From Datisca glomerata (taxonomy: Eukaryota > Streptophyta > Magnoliopsida > Cucurbitales > Datiscaceae): 64,000 bases of DNA. The DNA lies in assembly GCA_003255025.1 (NCBI GenBank), contig QANY01002375.1, positions 868,001-932,000 on the forward strand, in the 5' to 3' direction. Both the position numbers and the translations under genes were made by a program. The notes beneath the pieces were generated by a model that did not search any database, was not told where the DNA came from, and worked only from the letters and a program-made list of their open reading frames with translations. Below, piece after piece: positions 1 through 12,334 of the stretch; within the stretch, counting starts at the first letter, position 1, and each line of letters opens with the position of its first letter.

Positions 1-1091
1 TACCTCGGTTCAGTTCGGCATTCTTGTTGAACCGTAAGTTCGATTCGGTCTGATTTTTATATGATTTGAACCGAATAAAAAATATAAATAAAATAAAATA
101 AATACTATATATATATACTAAACTACTTAATCTAACCTAATACCCAACATTTCCCTCCCGCCTCCCTCCCTCTTTGTTCTCTCTCTCCTTTCCTCTACCT
201 CCCTCCCTCTCCTCTTCGATCTCTCTCTCATTTCCTCTATTTCTCTTCTTACAAATTACAAACCCTAACAAAGCTACTCACCCGCTCCACCCTCTACATC
301 CATCTTCTCCTCCTCTCGCAGCCATCTTCTCTCTCTCACAGCCATCTCTCGCTCGCGACCATCTTCTCTTGCTCAGTGACTCTCTCCCTCTCGCAATGAC
401 GATGTTAATCCATCTCTCTCTTTACTCGCGGCAATGGAGTTCAACCATCTTCTCTCTCTCTATCTATACTCGCAGCATACTCAGATTCTGAGTAGATATG
501 AGTAACTACTCAGATCTACTCAGAATCTGAGTAGATCTGATTTTTTATTACATACAATTTTTTGTTTTATAAATTGTAATGTTAGGGTTCTTAGCTGAGT
601 AGATTTGAGTATAACATTTTGTGTTTACAGATTGTAATCGTATTATAACTTTTTATTTTACAGATTGTAATATTGCATAAAAATTTCCAGTTCAGATCTG
701 AGAAGATCTGATTTTTTTATTGCCTTAATTTTTAGTTTTAGAGATTGTAAGGATATTGTTCTTATTTTACTGATTTTGTTTTGCTGAATCTGTGACCCTA
801 ATATTTTAAATTAAAGTTTGTAGTTAATTTACATTTGTTTTGTAATTTGTCTACTTATTTTAGTTTAACTGTGAGTTAATTTCTGTGAAATTTGCTTGTT
901 TATGAAATATTAAGTTTAATGGTTTTCTTGCAACATTGCTGAATCGTGAAACCGAACAGAACCGAAACTTTCGGTTACGTTCGGTTCGGTTCCTATGTCA
1001 TCCTCGGTTTGTGAAATGAGCTACCCAAAATTTTGGGTTCAGTTCTATTTTTTCTCAAATAATCGACTGAACCGAACCATGGACACCTCTA
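1..1091. mobile_element. hAT-like non-autonomous element, CGGTTC-rich (left end outside window)
   Basis: Both flanks of this stretch are dense in GGTTCGGTT and its complement ACCGAACC (1-60 and 945-1080). It ends at 1080-1091 with GGACACCTCTAA, the reverse complement of the RGAGGTGT-type terminus common in plant hAT-like non-autonomous elements. The middle (150-490) is CT-rich and the rest AT-rich; no credible gene is present. A related element lies at 54318-54717. The left terminus is beyond the window, so the inverted repeat cannot be completed. Class assignment is inferred from terminus style. Confidence 0.5.
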
Positions 1092-1244
1092 ATACTGAGA
1101 AAGAGAGATGGAAAACAAACCTATAAAAAATCAAAAGTAAAAACAATATAAACACAGGAAACCTTGAGCATAAATTGCCATCGATTCATCACAAAAGTTT
1201 TTTTTTGTTTTTTGGAACAATCACAAATTCTATTTATAATTTTT

Positions 1245-1500
1245 GAGTAAAATATAATTTTACCCCCTGCAGTTTGTGATAGTTTTTGTTTTAAACTCTC
1301 AACTTTAAAAAATAATAGAGTAGACTCTATAATATATTGTTGATGCACCTTAGATCTTTTATAAGAACTCCGCTTAAAAGTATTAACAGATCATCACGGT
1401 TGTCTAACGTGACACTTCATGACAAATAACTTAACACCACATCAGCCGTTTTATTACTCAACAGCCACGTAGGATTAATTACCTAAACTACCTATAATTT
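1245..1500 (+). repeat. Left terminal inverted repeat of the MULE-like element
   Basis: Pairs with the reverse complement of 7742-8002. Shared landmarks in order are CTGCAGTTT, a TTGATGCA core, CTAACGTGACACT, CAAATAACTTAAC and CACATCAGCC. Confidence 0.7.
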
Positions 1501-2011
1501 CCCCCCAACTTCTTTCTTCTTCCCCTCCGTCTTAGCACAAACACCCATTTGCAGCCCTTGCATTTTCGCGAAGGCAATGATTAGGGTTGGGTTCTTCTTT
1601 CTTCTCCCCCCTCCCTCTTGGCGAAGGCCATTTTTGCTGCCCCTGCATTTTCTAGTACAACAGTTCCCTATTTATTGGAGAAATGAGAATTTCACTCATT
1701 TTTGCAGTTCCCCATTTTTGCAACAGTTCCCCATTTTTGCAGCCCTTGCTATCTTAGATTGACAAATGTATTGAGCAAAAGAAACGAAGTAATTTTACTT
1801 CCACCTATTGTTTACATTCTCAAAGTATTCCTCCCGTTTTGGAGCAACCAAACACTAAAAATCCCACAACAAAGACACCAGAAAACAGAAATAGAGCAAA
1901 TTCACAAACAACAAACTGACTGAAAGAAAATCAAAGAGAAACTTGCAACAAATTCTCGGTAAACAGAATCAAAATCACTACATTATAAGAAATAATCGAA
2001 CAAATTCAAAC

Positions 2012-2013
<2 letters not shown>

Positions 2014-2071
<58 letters not shown>
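2014..2071 (+). repeat. (GA)n microsatellite
   Basis: About 57 bp of uninterrupted GA dinucleotide inside the MULE-like element. Reading frames through it are artefacts. Confidence 0.95.
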
Positions 2072-2073
<2 letters not shown>

Positions 2074-2571
2074 ATACCTTCTTGTTGAGGTAAAAGTTGA
2101 GCATTCAAGCCAAAACCTTCGAAGCAATTCAGAACCAGAAACGCCCGAACTCGAACATTGACAAATTCTATTCAAATGGAATAGTTGAAAACAACAGAGG
2201 AAGCCAAGCAGAGTTGCCGAAGAAGAAATAATTTTCCTCTTTTTTTAGTTTCTTTTTAATTTCTTGTTCGGTTTTTCTATTCTTCGTCCATTTTTGGGTA
2301 GTGGGTAAGATAGAAAATCTTGAAGTTCTTCTGGAAACTATTAAACCACGAGGTAAGGAAATTATCTTTTAGGTCCTGCATCATTCTCTCCATGGACTTG
2401 GCAAAGGTCTAGCTTTTCAATCTTTTCTGAATAGATAATTCTACATGTCCCTTCGGTTTATGTGTATACGGAGTTTTTACATTTGAATCTTTTGACCGGA
2501 TTATTGGGACTTATGTCCCTTTTATAATGGTGGGTTTTGTGTGTTTCTGTCTTGGGTGGGGGATTACATTT

Positions 2572-2774
2572 TGTAAAGATAAGTAATTTAGTTTGTTAGT
2601 TTAAGGTTATTTTTGTCTTTTTTCTTAAAACTAACTGTTTCTACTTTGTATATCTCCTTCGTTGTACTCTTGGGAAGAAACACAGGTTTTTGATGTATTA
2701 TTCATTTTCTCTCTTCTCTCTGCTTTCTACACTTCTTCTTCTTCCTTTCTTTCTTTGTATTCTGTTTTTCTTCA
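2572..2774 (+). repeat. 5' LTR of Copia-1
   Basis: Starts TGTAAAGATAAGT and ends TTTTTCTTCA, giving the canonical TG...CA ends. It aligns over its whole length with 7311-7517. Confidence 0.92.
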
Positions 2775-2786
2775 TGGTATCAAAGC
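2775..2786 (+). promoter_or_regulatory. Primer binding site of Copia-1 (initiator tRNA-Met type)
   Basis: TGGTATCAAAGC directly follows the 5' LTR; the usual plant Copia site is TGGTATCAGAGC, one mismatch. Confidence 0.85.
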
Positions 2787-2859
2787 TGTGAAAGACAAAC
2801 GTCAAGATCCATGGCAACCGTGTAGAAAACCCTCTAGTCAAGATCAAGAAATCTCCGAC

Positions 2860-3576
2860 ATGCAAACAGTTTCTCAAACAAATACCCAAATGAGCAACCT
2901 CCATACTTCCACCATTCCCTCCCCTTCCTCGTCTCAAGAAAGCATCCTTGTTTCTTCCTCCTTCAATAGCATCGAGTCACATTCTCATCCTCCCATCTTT
3001 CTTCTCTCTAATATCTGTAACCTTATATCAATTCGCCTGGATTCCGCCAATTTTGTGTTATGGAAATACCAAATCTCTACAATCTTGAAGACTCACATCG
3101 TTTTTGGGTTCATAGATGGAACGATCAAATGTCCACCAAGAACTCTCAAGATCGATGCTGATACAGAAATCATTGACCCAAATTATGAGAAATGGATGGC
3201 TCAGGATCAAGCATTGGTAACCCTAATCAATGCGATTCTATCTCCCATGGCAATGTCATATGTAGTTGGATGTCGTACATCAAAAGAGGTCTGGGACTCC
3301 ATTGAACGACGATTCTCCTCAATCTCTCGCACAAACATTCTGAAACTAAAGTCAGATCTTCAGTCTGTCTCTAAGAAGCCCACTGAAAGTATTGATTCCT
3401 ACATGCAACGCATAAAAGAAATCAAAGACAAGCTCTCGGTGGTCTCTGTCATTGTTGAAGATGAGGATGTGTTAATCTTTACCATCAATGGTCTGCCTGC
3501 TGACTACAATACGATTCGTACTTCCATCAGAACTAGGAAGAACCACTTTCCATTGAAGAACTTCACATTCTTTTAA
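2860..3576 (+). pseudogene. Copia-1 gag (UBN2-type) remnant
   Basis: In the element this would encode the capsid-like Gag that packages genomic RNA. The open frame runs through the 5' LTR, but the plausible gag start is the in-frame ATG at 2860, giving about 238 residues. The sequence has the Copia gag pattern: LDSANFVLWKYQI near the N-terminus, WMAQDQALVTLINAILS, then SKEVWDSIERRF and DVLIFTINGLPADYNTI. No CCHC zinc knuckle can be read after it, and the frame stops at 3576, so the C-terminal gag is degraded. Confidence 0.8.
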
Positions 3577-6500
3577 AATCGGAAGAGCAATTTCTCGAGT
3601 CTCAACACAAGAGTCAAGATGCAATCTTTCAAAGCACAACTCTTCTTTTCTCCTTCTCGAATTGTGGAACAAGCAGAGGAAGAGATTTTCGTAGCTCCAG
3701 AGGAAACAAAAACAACTCAAGAAGATTCAATCAAGGCAGAGGGAGTAGAAATCAAAGCTGGGGACATTCTTCTTTACCCTCACTTCTCGGTGTTCCTCCA
3801 GGTCAAACATCAACACTGAACAAAACAACTCTATCCTTTTACCTCAAGACATTCACAACCACTCACAATGAACTCGCATACAATGTCAAATTTGCTCAAA
3901 GATGGGGTGTTCAGCTACAAACTGCTTTCACATACTAAATTTCTCATATCAAGGAAGAGGACCATCATCTAATCTCCCTAGAATGAATGCCAGCACTTAA
4001 ACCTCACAGGTTACAGATCCTCAGGTCTAGCTCAGTGATACTGGATGCAATACACATCTCACTCCAGAGCTGCACAACATCTTCAACCTTGCAGAATACA
4101 CTGGAGATGACCATGTCTCTATTGAAAATGGACAGTCTCTACCCATTTTCCATACAGGTTCTAGTATCCTCAACACCAATCTTAAACCCTTTTCCTTATC
4201 TCAAGTATTATGTGTTCCTCAATTAGCTTCAAATTTGTTGTCTGTACATCAGTTTTGTGTTAACAACAACTGTGTTCTTATATTTGATGCTCCTTGTTTT
4301 TTCATTCAGGACAAGGTAACAGGGGAAGTTCTTCATAAAAGGCCCAGTGTTAATGGCCTCTATCCCATTCCCATCACTTTGCCCAAACATGTTGCTTGCA
4401 TTGGCATCATGAATTCTCCATCCATTTGGCACTATAGACTTGACCATCCTGCATATCCTGTTATGAAACATATTTTACATTCTGCAAATATACCTTATAC
4501 TGATTTCAAACTAGATTCTTGTGTGTGTATTAGTTGCATAAAAATGACAAAGCTATCTTTCTCTAATTATGTATATGTCTCTAATTCTCTTACGTCCTTA
4601 GCTCACAGTGATGTGTGAGGACCTTCTCCCATAACATCTCTGTTGGGTAACAAGTATTATGTTATATTTGTAGATGATATGTCTCGTTACACTTGGCTAT
4701 ATCCTCTCCTGCGTAAATATGATGTTTTAACAGTGTTTATGAAATTTAAAAACATGGTTGAGAACTTATCTCAACACGGATCAAGACCTTTAGGTCAGAT
4801 GAAGGAGGTGAGTACACCAGTTCCTTCTTCCAAATTTTTTTAAGTAGTAGTGGCGTAGTCCATCAAAAGTCTTATCCTTATACCCCTAAGCAAAATGGAG
4901 TTGCTGAAAGAAAACACAGGCATCTTGTAGAAACTGGATTGACTATGATGCACCATGCTTCCCTACCATCTTCGTTTTGGAATTATGCATTCACTACTGT
5001 TGTTTATCTTATTAATTACATGCCTAGCTCTTCTCTTAATAATGCTTCTCCTTATGAGCTTCTATTCTATAAATTACCTGATTACTCTCACCCTAAGGTT
5101 TTTGGGTGTGCTTGTAACCCCAACCTTAAACCTTACATGCATAACAAATTCTCACCAAAATCCGTTCAATGTATCTGCATTGGTTATGCTTTAGATAAAA
5201 AAGGCGTTCTCTTTTATGATCTTTCTACTAAGAAGTGTTATACTACTAGACATGTTCTTTCGATGAATCTTGTTTTCCCTTTGCTTTATCTAACACTTTT
5301 GATATCCTCACTCATACAACACATCGAAAGGCACCTACTGCTAGGCATGGCAATCTTCTACCTTTCTTACATCCTGTTTCTAGTAAAGATGCTCAGGTTC
5401 TCAACTCTCTTCCTTCTCCTACTTCAACTACTAATGCTAACCATTTGATATCTATCTCTTCACCTACTGTTTTCACTGGCACAAATGTGTGCACAAGTAT
5501 GCCTACTGTTATAGATAATAGTTCTATTTTTTATCTGTTTACTGTTAGGCATACTGGATTGGATATGATCCTTCCTGATAATAATGTTTGTGATAATTCT
5601 CTTCATCTTTATATCTCCCCCTCTCTTTCTGTTGAGTTACCTATTGACAACCATGGTCACTCACACAATTCATAAATTTCTACACATGAAACCAACACAC
5701 CCCTCACTAATATCCACCCTATGAAACGAGATCTAAATCTGGAATCTCTAAGAAAAAGGCCTGTCATGCTTTTGGTTCTGTGATTCCCTCTGCCCACACT
5801 GAACCTAACTCCTTCTCTACTACTGGCAAAATCTAGAATGGAAAGATGCCATGATATTTAAATTTCATGCCCTTACATCACAACAAACTTAGAGTCTTGT
5901 GCCTTTACCTCATAATAAGAAGAATCTAGTGTGATGTAAATGGGTTTATAAAATCAAATACAGTCCTAATGGGGCTATTTCAGGATATAAAGCTAGGTTA
6001 GTTGCAGAGAGGTATCATCAATAAGAAGGGCTGGACTATAGTGAGACATTCAGTCTAGTAGTCAAGAAACCTATCATTCTTATTTTACTCTATTTGGCTA
6101 GAAGTTACGATAATTAGATGCTAAAAATGCTTTTTACATGGCAATGTTAGTGAAGAGGTTTATATGTCTCAACCCCCCAGTTTCTTTGATAAAATCCATC
6201 CTAACTTTGTTTGTAAACTACACAAATCTTTGTATGGCTTGAAGCAAGCTCCAAGAGCTTGGTTTAAGAAATTCACCTCTTATCTTCTATCTTTAGGCTT
6301 CACTAGCTCCCAAGCTGATAGCTCATTAATTATATATGCCACTATTGATTCTTTGACTCACATTCTCCTCTGTGTAGGTGACATTATTATAAGTGGCACC
6401 AATTTTATTCAAATTGACAGAATTGTGCATAATCTGCAACATGAGTTTGATATGACTCATTTGGGTGAACTTAAGTATTTTCTTGGTCTGGAAATAACTA

Positions 6501-7219
6501 ATAGTGATGCTGGAATCTTTGTTAACCAAAGAAAATATGCTACAGACTTGTTGTCAAAGGTTGTAATGCTCCAAGCCAAACCATGTTCTTCCCCTAGCTC
6601 TACAAGTAACCTTTGTACAATCACATTGGGGATATCACTCTATATAGAAGTCTTGTTGGCTCTTTACAATATTTAACCTTTACTAGACCCGATATAAACT
6701 TTGTTATGAATAGAGTATGTCAATTTTTACATTCACCCACCACTGCTCACTTTTCTGATGTTAAAATGATACATAGATATGTTTTAGGCACAATTGACTA
6801 TGGCATGTTATTTAAATTTAGAAATCTTAATTTGCAGGCCTTTAGTGATACAGATTGGACTGGAGATCCTTCTGATAGACGATCCACATTTGGCTTTGTA
6901 ATTTTCCTAGGAGCTAATGTTGTCTCTCGGAGTGCTAAGAAGTAATCTACAGTGGCAAGGTTTTCTACTGAGGGTGAATATAAAGCCTTGCCAACATTGC
7001 TGCTGAGCTGAGCTGGTTATGACAGATACTTCACGATTTTCATGTCTTCCAAACTTAGGCCCAACCTTATATTGTGACAACACATCAACGATATCAATTG
7101 CTTCTAGTCCTGTTCTACATGCACGAACGAAGCATGTAAAGATCGACTTCCATTTTGTTCGTGAAAGAGTTGTGAAGAAAGATTTAGTGGTCAAACATGT
7201 ACCTCTCAACTCCAACTAG
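3577..7219 (+). pseudogene. Copia-1 pol remnants (PR, INT, RT, RNase H)
   Basis: The polyprotein is broken into several frames. Visible in order: protease-flank and pre-integrase sequence (4229-4618, with IWHYRLDHPA), integrase (4643-5250, with VDDMSRYTWLYPL and PKQNGVAERKHRH), RT (6164-6600, with SLYGLKQAPRAWF), and RNase H (6613-7219, with GSLQYLTFTRPDINFVMNR and DTDWTGDPSDRRST). The RT catalytic motif normally YVDD reads CVGD at 6371-6382, so the first catalytic Asp is lost. Several stops and shifts separate the domains. It is a retrotransposon fossil, not a host gene. Confidence 0.88.
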
Positions 7220-7295
7220 CTAATTTATTTACAAAGCCTTTGAACACACCTCATTTTTGTTTCTTGAGGGACAAACTTATCCCCAAGCCTGGGAT

Positions 7296-7310
7296 AAGTT
7301 TGAGGGGGGA
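7296..7310 (+). other. Polypurine tract of Copia-1
   Basis: AAGTTTGAGGGGGGA immediately precedes the 3' LTR, as required for plus-strand priming. Confidence 0.8.
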
Positions 7311-7517
7311 TGTAAAGATAAGTAATTAAGTTTATTTGTTAGTTTAGGGATATTTGTGTCTTTTCTTTTAAACCTAACTGTTTCTCCTTTGTATATTTCC
7401 TTCATTGTACTCTTGGGAAAAAACACAAGTTTTCGATGTATTATTCATTTTCTCTTTTCTCTATGCTTTCTGCACTTCTTCTTCTTCCTCTCTTTCTTTG
7501 TATTCTGTTTTTCTTCA
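7311..7517 (+). repeat. 3' LTR of Copia-1
   Basis: Starts TGTAAAGATAAGT and ends TTTTTCTTCA, followed directly by the CATTT target duplication. Confidence 0.92.
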
Positions 7518-7741
7518 CATTTTAGACATTTTTCTTGTATATGTGATCTTGTGACCTTGTCTATGCATTTGATTCTGCACGTACTATTTTAAATGACGAC
7601 ACCTTTCCGTCTGAACTGAAGCCTTTGGTCTCTCTCTCTCTCCCTTTCTCTCTCTCTCTCACTCACTTTCGCACTCTTTCGCACTCTCTCTCGCAAATGG
7701 AAGTCTGCGTGAGGAGTGAGGGGGAAGATGAAAATAAGAAT

Positions 7742-8002
7742 GGGAAAATTAGGGGTAATTTATCTAGTTAATCCTATGTGGTTGCTGGGTAATAAAATGG
7801 CTGATGTGACGTTAAGTTATTTGCCACGTAGTGTCACGTTAGGCAACTGTGATAATCCGTTAATTTTTTTAAGCGAAGTTCTTACGGAAGGTGTAACATG
7901 CATCAACAATGTAATTGTAGGATCTATTCTGCTACTTTTTAAAGTGGATTGTTTAAAATGAAAACTATCTTAAACTGCAGAGGATAAAAATATATTTTAC
8001 CC
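7742..8002 (-). repeat. Right terminal inverted repeat of the MULE-like element
   Basis: Reverse complement of the left repeat at 1245-1500. The outer end reads ATATTTTACCC, then AATTTTTTT outside. Confidence 0.7.
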
Positions 8003-8590
8003 AATTTTTTTTAAGTAGAAAATCATTGTTTTGGATCTCGTAAATGATATTGAGTTACATACAATATTTAATTAGATTCATGAAAATTGATACATATCAA
8101 TGAGATGGTCCAAACATCTCTCTAAATTTTTTATAGATTTAATATAGTATAAATGATAATACTTTCAACCAATTAGATATGCCACATTCACCTCTAAATG
8201 AATAATCATGAAATAAATGAAACATGTACGGGGTAAAAGAGGAATTCAAAAGTTTCTCCTCTTAAGCCCATTTTAAAGATACTAGTAGAATACCACACGC
8301 GTTGCAAGTGTTAAACTAGTTATGAATAAGAACATATTTGATCATTAAAATTTATAACACTTACAATCAAATTTTAAAAATATCTCAAATTTATCTGAGT
8401 GAAATTTCATCCAGATGGTGTTTACTTGTGCTGGAAGCTAAATTATTTTTAATTTTCTTGCATTGCCTAAGGAAGAAAAATTTCAATACCAACAACACTA
8501 ATTTGAGGGATAAAACTATTATACTTCTTGACACATTAGCTTGAGCTCTCAATAACTTATAGATCTGGAGGCAAGCGGAAAAAAACACAC
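8003..8590. other. Unassigned AT-rich DNA
   Basis: I see no gene, repeat partner or RNA in this stretch; short frames at 8338-8588 have no recognisable domain. Confidence 0.5.
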
Positions 8591-8598
8591 CTCTAAGA

Positions 8599-9042
8599 CA
8601 AGGTTGTTAAACTCCCGATCCAGATTGTAGGATCTTACGATTTTAAGATCCTATTTAACTCCCACGATCTGATTCATAGATAGGATCTTAAATTGGGAGG
8701 ATCTTATGATCCTATACGATTGTTAGGAACTTACGATCCTATACGATTTTATGATCCCACTAATCATAATTTTGTAAAGTATTTAAAAGAAACCAATATA
8801 AAGTTCATCTAATCTGTTCAATTTTTAAGTTTTTTTATTTATTTAAATTTTACTTAGTAAAATAGTGAAAGTTATCATTGATTAACTATATTCAAGAATT
8901 TTAATATGCCGTTTGGTAAATTATGTCTTTTCATAATATTATTAGTATATAGTAGGATCTTACGATCCACGATTCTATCCTACGATCGGATCCACGAGAC
9001 TTCTCCACGATCCTAGGTAGGATCATGATTCTGACAACCTTG
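8599..9042. mobile_element. hAT-type MITE (444 bp)
   Basis: The ends are inverted: CAAGGTTGTTAAACTC at the left and CTGACAACCTTG at the right. They are flanked by CTCTAAGA (8591-8598) and CTCTAAGG (9043-9050), an 8-bp target duplication with one mismatch, the length typical of hAT transposition. The interior repeats variants of GATCCTACGATC at both sides of an AT-rich core, giving long subterminal palindromes. No coding capacity. Confidence 0.85.
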
Positions 9043-9050
9043 CTCTAAGG

Positions 9051-9721
9051 CTCTATTGATTGCAAAATCTCATTGCCCAAAATCTAAGAAAATCAAAGAT
9101 TCACTCTCTTTCCTTCCTGATAAAAATCTAAAGTTGAAGTTTTTCCAATCTATCTATGTCATCATCTTTCATTGCACTATGAAAAATTTCACTGTCACTA
9201 TCTTACTTACTTTTTAGATAGAATGTGAGTGAAGGTTTTTTAATTATTATTTGTTGTTTTTATTATTAATAAAATTGTAAGTAACGATAATATGGTTTAT
9301 GTAATGTAACGACATAATGGGGTAATTAATGGATGCCTTACACGTTAGGTTTGTTCCTTTTAGATAGAAAGATTATGTGGTTGCATGGTAGCCTTCTACA
9401 AAGTATGAGATTAGAAATCTATGACAAATTGTCATATCATTTTTTTTTTTGTGGAGGACACATGAGCTCAGTTTAAAAATTTATAAAGTTCAAATTCTAG
9501 ATTTTTCTAAGCATTCCCATATCATCATTTTAAGGTTAATTTCGATGCTTTATCACTCATTTCGATAATGGTTGCTACCTGGAGTGACTTCATGATTCTA
9601 TCTTCATGTCTCGCTGGCCTTAGAGTCTATCGGTGCCTCGTTGCCCTCAATTTGTTATAATCCATAAATTGAAGTGTTCTTCAAGCCATGAAGACCAAAC
9701 ATTGAATGATTCCTCAAAGGG
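9051..9721. other. Unassigned intergenic DNA
   Basis: No gene or element is recognisable between the MITE and the next LTR. Confidence 0.5.
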
Positions 9722-12334
9722 TTGCTAGGATCGATCAGTTTTAAAAATTAAAAAAATAGATTTAAACCACGAACGTTCCGTGGACAGAATATAAAAAAAA
9801 TTGATTTAACTTTAATCTTATTAAATAATTTAAACCCAATTTTAGTTTGATCATGCATATACGATATTAAAAATGAATAGATTAAGGGAAAACAATTTTT
9901 CACCTTTACAATGTATCAGAGAATTTCTGAACTGGTAAAACTCCCTCGAGCATTCTTCGTGTTCTTCAAGCTTTAAGATCAAAATCATGAATTTGATCTT
10001 CCACGAACGATTTGTGAATTAGTCCATCAATGACCACCCGTTAATTTCAGAAATATATCTCAGAAGAATTTTATGTAAGAATTTGAGTGTGACTCTCAAA
10101 ACGATTGAAGAAGAAGAATTAAATCTTCCCTTCTTCAGATTAATTTCGGCAGCAACAGTAGTGAGAGGAGAAAACATTTTTCTATTCTTTTTCTATATGT
10201 TGATAACAACAACTGTATTTTATCCTCATTATATCTTTGAAATCAAATTGCTATTAGATATTTATCAAAATATAATTTTAGTATTTACAAATATACCCAT
10301 ATATTATAAAATTTCTGAAAATATAATTTTTGGTATTTATCTATTATTGCTGAAAATTACATGATCTCCTAGAGTTTTTAGTTGTATCAAAATTCATCAA
10401 TTTAATTGATAAATATAATTTATCATTATCAAGTAATTAATTAATTTATTTTATTTAACTAATTATCTAATAGTTAGAAAATAATAAGTAATTAATTCAA
10501 TACAAAAAATACACTTAACTAACTTCAGTGATATCACTTATCACATATAGGTGTAGAAAATATGTCTTGGCACTAAAACACATTTTGATCCAACTTAGTT
10601 AATTTTTCTATTCCTGTACTTTGAGCTATTTCTCAAATCGAATGGACTCATATGAACAAAGCTTAGAATTCAAATACCTAGAAAATTTGTCTCCACAAAT
10701 TCCCGACTTATTTAATGTTGACATCGTATGACTCCATTATAGGTTCGATGCCGAATCAACTCTCGATTCATGCGCGCTACATTTTCTGTTGTTGTAAATA
10801 AACTCTATTTATTTTCACGGTCCACATAATATTTTAACATAATACCCATTGTGACTATCACTGCAATGTGCTGTGAGCCAGCACAGTGCCTCATGGCACC
10901 ACAATATTGCACACTCACTACTGTAGTGTCGCGTGGCATCACAATAGTCTATGCCAATTTCTGATACCCTATCAATGATTAACACGTGACAATTACTACG
11001 AATTGAATATTTATTTTAATCAGATAATTATCTAGATATTAGTTAATTCAAAATTAACAATCTGATTATCCCTATCAATTAACTTATCTGTTATTTCATA
11101 AATAACAGATTTAGTTGATTTAAATTATTATCTCATAATAATTTAATTATTTAATTTCACGAATTGGATATTTTGTCTCACTCATCAATAATTAAAAAAT
11201 TATATATATATAATTTCCAAAAATTATATTTCAATATATACATAATTCAATTACTTAATCACACATAATTATCTCATAATTATGTACTTGCCCCAGTTCC
11301 TTTTGCAAGTCAATCATTTTCTCATTTCCTGAAATATTCACACCATAGACAACGTAGTATAGAGATGACTTGATGATAATATACCTATAATTCTAAGCTC
11401 TAATAAGCTAGATTATTAATTAAAATATTTGATTAAATAATCTTATTTATAAATTTCATTATTACTCCACTATAAATATGAAATTGCACTCTTAGAGCTT
11501 ATAAAATATATTTTCAGAGTATTCTCATGTAGTCCACTGATATAATCATTTCATGTAATTCTGTCCTCCAATTATTGGTTCGTAAATTAAAACAGGTCAA
11601 ATTTACCATTTTACCCTTCTAATTATCTCTTGATCCTTAAGTACAATTAATCCACTAGTGACTAACTAATTTATAATCTTATTATAAATTTAAGCTCAAT
11701 AACCATTCAGTTCCAGAATTAACACTTAAGTGAACCAATATACGATCCGTTAGGAAAACTTAGATTTCAAATCTTGTAAGATCATGTCCCAGTCATCCAC
11801 ATCACTGAATCTTCAAAACAAAAGTAACTCGCCTGATTAACAAACATACTTCAACGAGTGAATCAAAAAATCTAGTAGATATGCATATGAGTTCATGACT
11901 ACTCAGGATTTAGACTGATCTACATGTGATAATCGAATTGATGTGTATTAAATCTTCATGACAAACGTCAGGTTAATAAATATATTAATTCACATTGGTC
12001 ATGTCATATATAATCTTACTACATAAAGAACTTTTACTAAGATATCTATCTACATCAATGATATAGATCTAGATCACACGTATTTATAATACTTAGTAAA
12101 CCGTATTAGCAACCATTCATAAAAGATTTCATACTTCAATATGTTACTAACAATTTTATTCATTATCCATTATCTTAATCCTCTCATACTAATACAAGAT
12201 CATAGTCTCATTAATGAATATGAAATTTTAAGATACTTATATAAATTATTCGACAATAATTTAAAAGAACAATTATAAGAAAAATGTAATCCCCTTTAAA
12301 TTTCATATCAAAATGTTAATACACATGCTTTGAA
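9722..12334 (-). repeat. Long Copia LTR in reverse orientation (mosaic subfamily)
   Basis: From TGCTAGGATCGATCAG onward, about 1.15 kb matches the LTRs at 29215-31121 (same orientation) and 23144-25078 (opposite). Near 10,865 the similarity stops and a different AT-rich sequence continues, itself LTR-like in composition. The shared part is the 3' (R-U5-like) half in LTR orientation. The far boundary is uncertain, placed where the dispersed repeat at 12335 begins. No coding region adjoins. Confidence 0.6.

Larger units (their letters stand above)
2572..7517 (+). mobile_element. Copia-1, structurally complete LTR retrotransposon with decayed coding region
   Basis: The element has a 5' LTR (2572-2774), primer binding site (2775-2786), gag, pol domains in Copia order (protease region, GAG-pre-integrase, integrase, RT, RNase H), polypurine tract (7296-7310) and 3' LTR (7311-7517). 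The pentanucleotide CATTT flanks both sides (2567-2571 and 7518-7522), a perfect target-site duplication. The LTRs differ at about 20 positions over about 205 bp by eye, indicating an old insertion. Coding frames carry many stops and shifts, so it is not autonomous now. Confidence 0.92.
1245..8002. mobile_element. Mutator-like (MULE) non-autonomous element hosting Copia-1
   Basis: The two ends are long inverted repeats of about 255 bp, starting GAGTAAAATATAATTTTACC on the left and GGGTAAAATATATTTTTATC when the right end is read in reverse complement; they match at roughly three quarters of positions by eye. The bases just outside are AATTTTT on both sides, compatible with a degenerate MULE target duplication. 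Without the inserted Copia-1, about 1.8 kb remains and shows no transposase. The interior (1501-2571 and 7523-7741) has short gene-like, UTR-like sequence, so captured host DNA (Pack-MULE) is possible but unproven. Confidence 0.65.

Noticed and set aside
174..491. 105-residue frame near the window start
   Set aside because: Low-complexity CT-rich sequence within a hAT-like element; no domain.
1978..2175. Overlapping frames on both strands across a GA run
   Set aside because: Dinucleotide repeat artefact.
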